Positions 1 through 11,200 of a DNA stretch of 64,000 nt are shown here, piece after piece. The DNA is from Phallusia mammillata (Eukaryota > Chordata > Ascidiacea > Phlebobranchia > Ascidiidae): NCBI GenBank assembly GCA_003260075.1, contig QLIY01000510.1, forward strand, positions 51,293 through 115,292, read 5' to 3'. A program made the translations under genes and the position numbers. A model generated the notes under the pieces. It did no database searches. It was given only the letters and a program-made list of their open reading frames with translations, and was not told where the DNA came from. The stretch's first letter is position 1; every line of letters starts with the position of its first letter.

Positions 1-2024
1 GCACCCAATTTTGACTGTTCTGATGACTATAGTGCAAGCCGAAACCATGTTAATATTCAGGCCTTAGCAATTTTTTAGTTGAAAATTCTTGATTTTTAGC
101 TAGTTTGGTTGAACTTGATCTTGAAGTGTTGCGGTTACAAACATGTGGTAAACGCCATCAACCTCTCTTCGTTTCAGTTTTGTTTAACACAACCCAAAAA
201 CTCTATGGGTGCAAAAACCCTTTTGCCAAAATCAGTCAGATGTTTTTTCAGCGAATACGTGTTTAGGTTAACCTGTTTGACTTTTGGCCTGGACCCGCTC
301 AAAATAATTTCAAACGTGTGTTAGGCCTAACTGTTTGTTTGTTAGTTTCACTTTTATCCTCGGTGGGCGGGCAACGCCTGAATACTCACAATTAGTCTGC
401 CGTCGAGCTGCCTGCTTTATTGCAAGTCCGTTGATCATTTTTTATTTATTTTTTTCGACTTGGGCAGTTGGTGACTTTAATTTAGTTCAACACATCGGGA
501 ACCACTGGATTGGAGCAATTCTGCTTAAGTTTCTTGCTCAGGGAAACGCAAGCGACCAAAATAAGATTAGAACCCATGACCTTGTTTGCTGTTTGATCAA
601 ATATTTTGGTCAAGCACGACTAAGTGTCTTTTTCTACACTTTGTTTTCCTGATTTGGCTCTGCTACGCAAATTCTTTTCTTCTGTGTTGTTTGATGTATG
701 GAGGCTATGGTATCAGTATTCCCGCACTAGAAGTTGATTGGTCGGAACTCGCTGCTACGCCAAACAGGCACGTGAAAGAAGAGCCCTTGTATCGTAAAAG
801 AGGCATTTCTGTAGGTATCGCGAGTGACGAAGGGTGTTGAATGCAGGTCGACTTTGAGATATTATGATTTTGACTTTAATTAAAGTTACTCGCTCAAACC
901 TAAACAATCATAGTGGGCACTGCGGCATCGTTTTACCGTTATGATTTGGTTGCGACCACTGGTAGAAAATTCGATTTTCTGCGAGTTGAATTTTGTATGT
1001 ATATTGTACTGTCGATTTGAACAGTGACGTCTGTACACGACGTTGGTCAAACAAATTAAGTGCGTGTTTTTTGACCGTTTGGTGATTTGTTATAGCAGGA
1101 TGCAAGCAGTTTTCTAATTAGGGAGGCAGCGAAAATAATAAACTTTTTGCTAAATTTTCGCCACAAGATATAATTTTTAGCAAAATTTCCGGAAGCTTCG
1201 AAAATAATTAAGTGGGCCTAAGTTGCCTACGTTTGTTTATTTTCCACACTTCAAGTTTGCCGAATGTATTGAAACTATGTTTTGAGCAATTGTCTGATAC
1301 GAAAGGCGTGGGCTAGGCCTACCGTGTGTTATGTGCTTCAGTTTAAAGTCTTTTATGTGGATTTGATGTCGTGAATGGAAGATAAACATGTTTTGTCTTG
1401 TTGCGTGGTTGAAGCGTTGTGTGGCGGAAAACCTAAAATGTCTCATGGACATAAAGACCTATCTGTGCTTTCCTAGAAAGGTTTTGACTCGCTCCGCCAA
1501 CGTTAGCTCGCAGCACCTCTAGCCTGCAAAGTTATCCACCATAGGAAAAGGTTGGCGGGCGCAAAGAGTAACCCCGTTAACCAAACTTTTTGATTGATTT
1601 GGTAATTAAAACCTTTACTGGGTTACATAGGCTATTTTTCAGTACTACTCATTTTCACCGTAAGTTTGATCTCAAAGCTCAAACCTTTTGTCTTGAGCTA
1701 GTCATAGTTTCGCTACTTTGCGTTGTGTAGACTAGGCCTATGCTAGATGGAGTCGTTTGTAAGTTCGTCGAACTTAGTTCGAGAATAGTTTGTGCAAAGT
1801 TTTTTTGATTTTTAAGGAGGAGTCGCATCCTTCTGCATTTTCAAAGGTTCAATAATAATGGGCAGAAAATAAGTTTGAAAAAAATAAAAAACCCTTTTTG
1901 AAACAAAAAACGTCAAGCAAAAAAGGCAATGGGAATTCCCCTAATTTATTCAACGGCGTTGTTGACTGAATATTTTTCGTTGGGCTGGGGTGTTAAATTT
2001 TAGAACTTTTGTCAGAAAGCTGTG
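1..2024. other. Upstream intergenic DNA, no gene recognised
   Basis: Only short frames of up to about 105 codons without recognisable motifs lie here. The palindrome TAGGCCTA recurs near 322, 1313 and 1735. The last few hundred bases must contain the promoter and 5' UTR of the metaxin-like gene, but I see no clear TATA box or other site worth naming. The region has no ten-G joint and appears single-copy. Confidence 0.5.
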
Positions 2025-4603
2025 ATGGAAGAACGCGAAAACCTTAATATTAAACTAAAATGCTGGGGTGGGGACTGGGATTTACCAACCATAGACATCG
2101 ATTCGCTTTCTGTAATATGTTACGCCAAAATTCGTAACGTACCAGTAAAAGTTGAGAAAACTTTACCAAAAAACACAATTACCGGCACTTTGCCTGAATT
2201 GGAAGTAAAGGAAATTGTTTATTCAAATCCTCTCCGAATTATTGGCAAACTGCGTAAAGAGGGGTACAATGCAGATTTTCATTTGACAGAGGATGAAAAT
2301 GCTGACACTCTTGCTTTTCTGGCATACATTAAACAGAAGCTTAAACCTGCCATTTTGTATACATTGTGGCTTGATGCTGGGAATTATACCAAAGTAATAC
2401 GACCTGCCTATGCAACAGTATGTGGGTATGTATTTTTTAAACTCTTGTTAAAGCTGCTTGTATCGGCCTATATCTTGAGTGAAGTTAATTTTGAATTTAT
2501 AGATCTCTTCCGGCAGTAGTATTTTTTTGCTGACGTTTTGATGTCCTATACAGGGCAACTTCATTAGGGTAAATAACCGAATTAACACGACAAAACGGCA
2601 GTATAAAAATACAATTGCTAGAAGATCTCTATAAATGTATTATGCCTGGCAGCAACGGCTTGTAATATGTTAGGTTGATTCTGTTGGTGAAATAACATAT
2701 ACTGACACAATTGCACTAAACAATCACCAAGACGGAAATAGCTATGCAACATTGAAATGTTATTGAGCGCAAAAAAGTGAATAACACCATTGGTAGATCA
2801 TGACTAAATGGGCTGCAGCCACACAGTGTTATGTGGCAAAAGTTGAATTATGTATGTGTAAGGGCGACAAAGTTACTGTTGGGTCAGTTTACAGTGCAAG
2901 GGATGTTTAAAAAAGGTATTAAATGACTTTTTAAGATAATAGGATGTATTGGAACAGCAAAACAGATGCCTAAACTACCCAGCAATTTTTGTTGAGATGC
3001 TAAATATATTTACCCTAACTTTTGTACAGATATATTTTTAACAGTGAAAATAATGGCCTAAATGGACGTAAAAAGTGACATGCTTTATTTTTCAAACGTT
3101 GCGGCGAATGCTCATGCCATCATCAGTGATATGAAGGCCACCACATGTATTTGGGCCATTATTTTTACTGTTAAACTTATGAACAGATCCGTATATAGTG
3201 TTCCAAAGATATTTTTTGTTTTGTGACAATCAACTTATTTATAGGTTTCCATGGAGCCTTTGGTACCCATCGAAAATCAGAAAGGCTGTTGAACAATCAA
3301 TATACCAAGCAAAAGGTGGCACAGATTATGAAGAACTTCATGACATAGAAAAGAGATTGTATCGGGATGCTCATGAATGCCTTAATGTGTTGGAAAAGAA
3401 GTTGGGAAATAATGAATATTTCTTTGGAAAATCACCATCAACTTTTGATGCTGTTTTATATGGACACCTTTCAATTCTTCTTAAAGCACCATTAGTTTCA
3501 ACAGAAATAAAGGTACAGTAGCTGTTCCATTTTTGTTTTAAAATGTATGTTTGTTGTTAAATTGATTCATTTCAGAATCATTTAAACGCTTGCAAAAACT
3601 TGACTGGGCTTTGTTTTCGTCTTGACCAAATGTATTTTCCCAAAGTCTTGACATCATCATCACCCTCTAAAAGTGTTGAAAAATCACCAGAAAAGCTTTT
3701 AAAGCGGGATCAGGTATGAAGAAGTTTTATTCATGTCTGCCTAACCAAGCTTTCACACTAACTTATCCATGTCAGAAGAGAGTAACTATTTACTTACAAT
3801 AACAGCCAGTAACATCATCAAACTGTATGCAATGATGTTTGAGACAATTAACATATCATTCTGTTTTAGGGGGAAATTAAAGATGTCAAATCTATAAACT
3901 CTTATGATAGAGTAATGAATGATTCATTAATAAAGTTTTTTTGCTGATTAAAGAGACAATTAAAAAGTATTAGCTAGCATCTATTTGTACAGTGAAACCC
4001 AAATAGATGAATATCTAAAAAACTCTTATATAACATCAGTCGCTGCAGTCATACATATCACCTAATGGGTAGATAGGACACCAGTCTATTTTTCTGAACT
4101 AAATTAACATATTTATAATATTAAGCAAGGTAAGAATCTCCAAAAAGAATATCCTATAGACAAGATTTGCCCAAAACCAAGGCTAATCAGTTGGGTTGCA
4201 ATTCTTAATCTGATTTAAATTGCAAAAACACTTCTTACATACTACTTAACAAGCTTGTGTACCACAGGTTTAGAACCCCTGTTCTGAACCGACCTCAGTG
4301 TGGTGTTTTCTGTGTAAAATAAACAATTACTACAAATGTCTGTGACTGTTTTTCCACCCCGATTTCTTACCTAAACAATATTTTCCTGCTGAAATTGAAG
4401 TTGTATTTGTATGAGAACCACTGGGTTGGGCAAACATTTTTAAGACATTCCCCTATTTGCAGATCATTACCATTGCTGCTGCACTTGGGGCCATGATTGT
4501 CTACGCATTGACCAGTGGAGTTCTAACACATAAAAGTAGCAAACTGGCTGAAAGGATTCAAAATCATGGATCTGCAATCGAGGAATTTGACACAATTGAT
4601 TAA
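2025..4603 (+). CDS. MTX1: Metaxin-1-like outer mitochondrial membrane protein
   Basis: Four coding exons: 2025-2425, 3245-3512, 3576-3713 and 4463-4603. They total 948 bp, or 315 aa, close to human metaxin-1 at about 317. The start is the ATG at 2025 (MEERENLNIKLKCWGGDW). Metaxins belong to the SAM/MICOS-linked machinery that inserts beta-barrel proteins into the mitochondrial outer membrane. Seen here: the N-terminal GST-like fold with the CWGGDWDLPTIDIDSL segment and a SGTLPxL-like stretch (TGTLPELEV), then the YNADF and DTLAF motifs. Exon 2 holds the C-terminal GST-like part (EKKLGNNEYFFGKSPSTFDA). The last exon gives a C-terminal membrane anchor (IITIAAALGAMIVYALTSGV) and a short acidic tail, as in metaxin-1. 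All phases join. The gene converges with TACC, leaving about 650 bp between stop codons. Confidence 0.93.
2706..2830. repeat. Dispersed repeat, copy 1 (intron of metaxin gene)
   Basis: The segment (CAATCACC..., GAAATAGCT, TGTTATTGAGCGCAAAA, GATCATGACTAAA, CTGCAGC) recurs at 42055-42185 with scattered differences. The two copies share order and spacing, so this is a dispersed element of unknown class. Confidence 0.6.
3037..3175. repeat. Snap-back hairpin, 22-bp arms, in metaxin intron 1
   Basis: The arms 3037-3058 (TTTAACAGTGAAAATAATGGCC) and 3154-3175 are inverted copies with 21 of 22 bases matching. The ~95-bp loop contains, on the minus strand (about 3093-3130), a CTGATGA box followed by a short possible stem and CAACGTT. 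This is the same layout as the hairpin at 60.7 kb. Confidence 0.6.
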
Positions 4604-5256
4604 AAAGTTCCGTCTTTAAAATATAAACTATGAGAACTATGGAATTGACTGCTGGGTAGATTATAAAATGACAAAATTAAAGCGAAATATATATATAGTC
4701 CCACAAAGATTTAAACCTGCACGAATGTCTAAAAAATTGTCCCTAAAGATACGGGAAATACTGTCTACCATTTCTGCTTCAAACATTGAGCATGCAAACA
4801 GGTTTTTCAACCAATTTTTTGAACAAATATAATTATTCTGCTGGTTCCATACTGTCCAAATGAAGTAAAGATGTTTTGTCCAAATAGAATTAAAAAAGTG
4901 AAAAATTACACCTCACCCTATTTTAAAGTTACTGTGATGTTTATGCATGCTGGTGATGTTTTAATGAAATGGTTGGGGCAAAGTGTTTTGGCCAGCCAAG
5001 CCCTACCAGCATTTTTAAGTGCTTTCAAAAATACCATGTGTAAAGACAAAAGTGTAACAATGGGAGAAATATATTTCGACATATCAGATACAAGCGAAAA
5101 AAGCATGACAAAATTAAAGAATCACCATCCCACACAAATTGCATTGCAAAATTAAACACAAAACGATTGTGCACCTTCTGAAGGAGCATGCACATTTAGA
5201 GCAGGAAAGACTACCAATGAGAAACTATTGAAAGTTGAACCAAAAACACTGTTCTT
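4604..5256. other. Convergent intergenic spacer between metaxin and TACC stops
   Basis: It contains the 3' UTRs of both genes. The short frames here (94 and 62 codons at 4871-5155) overlap on opposite strands and resemble nothing. I could not choose a poly(A) site with confidence. Confidence 0.45.
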
Positions 5257-8200
5257 TCATGTTTTGCAAGTTTGTTGTTCGATCAGCTCATCACAGATTT
5301 TGGTCAGTTCTTGATTTTCGTTTGTTGTCTGTTCCACTTGGGATTTTAGCGATTTGGTCTGGTTTTCCAAATATTTGCATCTTGCCTGGCAAAAACAAAT
5401 GTGTATTAATATTGGGACCTAAAAAATTCCCACTTATGGTCAAGCTAAATATATATTTACTGACAACTTTCAGGGAAAATTCATTCTTGTGATCAAAATT
5501 TTCAAGTACTCTACTTTTTAGGAAATGTCACCAAATAGATATTAATAAGAGTACTTACTGTTAATCCGGTTATTTGTGATTGCATTTCTTGTTCTTTCTT
5601 CTTACGTTGATCTATCAATCTGATTTAAAACAAGAAACAAATAGTTTCAAATCAAAATAAACATCCCCTTTGGATTTTTATTAAGTTACATTACATCATT
5701 AAGCATTTAAATGCTAGGATTCTTTACACTTTAACAAAACATATTTTTACTTTTGTTCTCTCTCTTCCATTGTTTCTTTGAGAGCTTTGTATCTCTTTTG
5801 GGATGTTTGAAGATTTGATTTCAGGTCCTCGATGGCCTTTTTATAAGTTACTATGGAGTTCTGTAAAAGCAGTCCCAAATTTCAGTATTTGTATTATTTC
5901 ATTAAAGCCACTGGAATGTGGATGGAGATTAAGCAACCCAAAATTATACTTTATTACTGTCTTAGTTTACAGTTTTTCCATTTGGCAGACTTTAGCAGTA
6001 TTGTTTAGAAAAACCCAATAGGTTTTTACAGACACTGACAATGCTTTCATAAGAAAATATGTTTGTCTTTTATAAAAAGCTAACAGATTTTTACCTGCAA
6101 ATAAATGTTGTAAAACTTGTGGTTATAATATGAATGGTAGAAATCGTTACGGGAATTGCAGTTGAATAGTGAATGATTCCCAGAATCGATTTACTATGAT
6201 TATTTACACATAAAATATTCAAGAAGTCTACATGGTTTGTGCATTACAAATTAGTATTTAAATCAATACCTTGTTTGTTGTGAGTGATGTTTTCATATGT
6301 TCCATCCTTTTCAGCAGGTCCATATAAGCTTTCTCAATACTTTCCAGATGGCTTTTCAATTCTTCCTTTTCAGTTTCAAGCTAGATAAATAGCAGTCACT
6401 TAAAATCAAACTGTTTAAACTCATTTTTTATTACAAATTGGCAAAAACTCTTTTCATTATCAATTCTACCAAAGTTCATCTATTTAAACACCACCAATAT
6501 AATTATAAAATCCCTAATTAACAAACCTAACCTCAATTATTGCAGCTTTATTCTTTTTCTCTTCAATTTCTTGATTCACTACAATATTGGAAGTTGTTTC
6601 ATCGAAGTCTTTTAAAATCTCAAGCAACTTTTCATTGTCGGTTTGTAACTTTTCAATGTATGTTGATGACTCTGATATCTAAAATAGTTCAAGACAGTAT
6701 TTTTTTATTACTCTCCTAATGTATACAAAAGGTAAAGTTTTCCAAAATCACACACAAAAAAGTATGTAACAGCACTAAAGAAAAATTGTTAAAGTTTCCT
6801 GGCATAATATGAAAAACAGAAATCAAATAAAGAAATGAAAGTTACATTTTAAAAGGCATTAATTAACCTTTAGGCTTATACAGAATAACTATCACAAAGA
6901 ATTACAAGTAAGAAAAAAAACAAAAGTAAAATCTCTAAAAAAACGTTTACCTTGGCTTCCAGTGGTTCCTTGCATTCGTCAATTAAGCGTCTCATCTCAG
7001 TTTCAGAGTATCTTAAAACCTCAATGATTTCCTCATTTGAGTCGGTGTCGCTCAAAACAGAGCTTCTACCATCGCTGCTGTGACTTTCATCCATTTCTAA
7101 AGCAAAACAAATTAAAATAACTCAGTATTTCAGTGTCTTAAATCAAACACTTCTGGCAGACGAATTCGAATTTTATTTTTCGAAGAATTTGTGTGCAGTT
7201 ATATCACAACTGATAACAAAACCAAAACAAATAGTAAGACAAGTTGCAGTAAAATATGTCCAATTAGTTCTCTATGGACAATTTCTCTAACTATAACATT
7301 CCCAATGCGGCTACTGCCCATAGTTGATGCTGTTAACATTTTGTCCATTAAAACGTCGATTATATGACAATGTTTTTCCGGGTTATAGGCAAAGCTATAC
7401 TTGATCCTGGCTATTTCGTTCATTAATGTAATATGCGTAAGTAGAAAATCCACGCATTATGTCAGGCCAAGTAAAACAACGAACTCGACTGCAATACGCA
7501 ATATAGCCTGACCTTTCGATAAGTGCCTAGTAGGCGAGAAAATGCGAGCCAGCAGACTGATATAAGATTCCCTGGTGCAAAGAAATCGATGAAATTTGCC
7601 GGCAAGATTCACCGGCCTACTTAAGGGCACATTGTGACGTTACAACGTTAATCAAGTGTTATTGTCAGCACAAACTGATGTAATATTATGCTAAATAACT
7701 TGTGCAGATGACATTTGGAAAATAATTTGTTAAATTTGATTTTTTTAAACGATTTTAAACGCTTGAGCGTGGTCTACATTAAACAATTATGGCAATGGTT
7801 ACAATTTACGCCATATACACAGTTGTAAGACACTTAGGTTTTTATGTTGTCCGAACAAGGATCCGATTTCTTAGTACCGAGCATTAGCATTTTTAAAGTC
7901 ATGTGTTCAACTTAAACTGTTGCTCGACGTTACATAATAATTAGAGAAAGAATCGATAAAATTTGCGACGCCCTTTTATTAATTGACCAGCTTTTTTAGG
8001 AAAAACTGTCCGATGCTTGATATTGTAGACTTAAAAAGTAAGCGAACTTATTGTTGCGAAGTATCTGTTTCAATTCCCTGAGCAAAATTTTCCAGAACAA
8101 GGGCTAGGATAAGATTTGGTGCCCCAAAACGCTCAGCCCTATACTTTGTATCTTCGATTTGCAACCTAAGTTGACGGCGGATGCTGCATCGCAAGCGTAC

Positions 8201-11200
8201 CTTAAATCAACCTAAATTAATAAGATAAATCAAAATCTTATTATTATTGCAAAAGCATAGAGCCAATAAATGATAAGCTGCAGACAGTGCACACTGTTCG
8301 ACCTGTGGGTGCCTCACCTAGTCTGTGCGATGCCACAACTGGACATACAGTACAGATGAAAGGGGGGGGGGGTTAGGCTGTATGCCCAATTGTGGCATCG
8401 CGCAGATAAGGTGAGGCATGGGTTTTTACCCTGTTACTCCCAACAAACTGGGGTGTCGTTGGATGGCTATACTAGCAAAAACGTCATCAGCTGCCTGTAC
8501 TGATGATACCTTATAGGTCGAAACAGTGCACACTGTCTGTAGCTTATTATTATTAATGTTATTACTGTTTACTGACGGTCATTTTTATTGCTACAGCTAG
8601 TTCATTTAGGAGCAACACCGTATGTAGCATGCCGACATAAAACATCTAAAAGACGTGATACCTTTTCGAAATTTTGTTGGACTGTCACATAATAAATCGG
8701 GTGTAGGTTTGTGGTCAACGATTTCTTGCATCGGTGGGAGTGGGCGGTTTTTTCGGGCAAGACTGACACGCCCACAAAGGTCGATGATGTCAGATTTTCG
8801 ACCAATGAGCGTTGAGAGTCGACTCAAACGGCTCTCTTGCGTCACCAAGGGGTCGAATTTTAGGTACAGAGAGTGTTTGTGGAGATCTGGGACCTAAAAA
8901 ATGTAAGAAGATTTGTTACTTTAAACCAGTGGTTCTCAACTCGTTTCGGGCCATGGACCACCGGGCCAGCAAAAATAAAATCGTGGACCATTTGTTTTTG
9001 GGGCAAGATTGAAGTACGCATACGAAATAACCATTTGGCTTGAAACATAATTCTTTAAAACCAATTTTCAAGAAGTGATATACAATAATTAACAGCTGAC
9101 ATTTTGATACTCTTCCAATATATAATATGTAATCATCTGTAGTTTATCAACGAATTTAGTGGGCATCCTTTGGACCACCCAAAAAGTCATCATGGACCAC
9201 TAGTGGTCTGGTGACCAACAGTTGTAAACCACCGCCTTAAACTAACCAACATTAAACTCAATATTAAGTAAAGTTCGTTACTATTTTAGTAAATATGAAC
9301 TGCCTGAGAAATTATACTGTATGTAGTAGTTACATATCACTGTAAATCACATTTAAAACAGGTCATAACTATGTGCATAGGCGTCGATTTTTTAATTATT
9401 TGCAAAATTTTAGGGGAGACCTTTCCATGTTTTGGAAACATCCATCAGCCGTTAAAGCCCACAATCGTAGGAACACAAAGCAGTTGCGTTAACTGCTCCG
9501 TTGTCCTAGCGACCGCACGATCTAAGTTATAGACCCATATTCGGTTGCACGTAACGAACTAAACATTGCAGATATACAACTTTCACACAGTGAGATAGTA
9601 AAGTTGTGACAGTATTTAAGTATACGTTGTTCAAGATGTTTATTTACATTGCGTGTGACGATTTTTAAATGACTCAACATCAGACAAAAAACGTCTTATT
9701 CGAGGGTTGCTTGCGTTTTGGCTGCAAAAATGCCTATATATTAGCTTGACTGGTCCAGGAGGTCACAACCTGCGGGCATGAACATGTTTATTAAAATATA
9801 TGTACTGGCGGCCATGACCTAAATAAAAACTTATTTGTCAAATATTTTTATTTTCAAGCTGCTCTAAACACATTTTATGGAACTGAAAAAGTATTACCAG
9901 CCTAGTAGCCATATGTGGCAGACTTTTTTATGCCTTTGTGTGCAAACAATGCGAAAAAACAGATTCCCTTAGCGTCACAATATAGATGATGACGTCATAA
10001 ACAGCTAAGACTGATCGTCAGACTGTTCAGCTCAATCTGCTCTTCAAGTTACAAATCTAAGCTTTTTAGGCGCCATTAGATGGTTGACATATAATATTTC
10101 GTTACATCAGTAATTTTAAAACACAAGCAAGCAGGCAATTGGCCGGCCGTTGGTAAAATAAGGATCTGCGATGCGGCCGTCATGGCGAAAAGGTTGAGCA
10201 CCCCTGGACTAGTCATTCCCGCAGTTAACATAAAGCAAACATAAGATACTTCAACCACCAGCTTGAATGTGCTGGGAATAAAACAATTAACTATCACATA
10301 ACAATGCCGATTGTTACTGCAACCATTGTTACGTCGCATAACAAACCACGAGACACTTGCGTTTGTCATTGATTGTGACCTTCAATCTATAACAAACATC
10401 CAGTTTCAACTACTTTAGGGCATAGGTGTGTATGTGGTCTTTCTGGCAATACTTTATTTTAAACAAAAAACAGGGGAGACAATACATAATTACATATGTT
10501 GTAACCCCTGTTTTTTCAGGAGGGGAGACATGTCACCCCGGTCACCCCTAAATCGACGCCTATAACTATGTGCAAGATCTCTGGCATTTTTTAAAGTTAC
10601 TTTTAATCTGCATCTAATCTTTCTCACTTAATATTACTTACTACAACACCGTCACCCTTGTTTGCCAAATAGTCCAGATCAAAATCGAATCCACCTTGCA
10701 TCACTGAATAAAACAATAATGGTTATGTACTGATCTGTTGTTTTGTTTCTATTTATACAACTTACATGACTCTGCACTGACAAATTCCATCTCATTTGTG
10801 ATAACTTGCTGGTCTTTGGTTTCTTCTTCTTTTAATGTTTCATCCAAGTCCTATGAAATGAGGGTAAAAAAATTAAGTGGACTGTTTGTTAAATTCGATA
10901 TACGGGAGGGGTTGCTTAATTATGATTGTTAAAATAAAAATAAAAACAGTAAAATTTATGCTTATTTTCTAAATGATCTTTTTACACTACGGGTTTGCGA
11001 TGACAGCATAAAATTACCCACAAGTTTTTATACTTTTGTTTGCCCAAATACAAAGTTATAAAAAGGGGAGGTTTAATCAATTTTGCAATACTTGAACTTT
11101 TAAACTTTTCCATATTTGCAACAGTGTATCAGGGTTAAGAAACAACATTGGTGGTGCTTAGTTTACAATGCCAATCCATTAGCAGTTAACTCTATATGTA

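Noticed and set aside
8362..8372. G-quadruplex or regulatory poly-G element
   Set aside because: Similar runs occur 33 times with fixed length and strand at assembly joints, so a regulatory reading is not supported.
8606..8897. Overlapping 60-80 codon frames on both strands near 8.6-8.9 kb
   Set aside because: They lie in repeat-rich intron DNA with no splice support and no recognisable domain.
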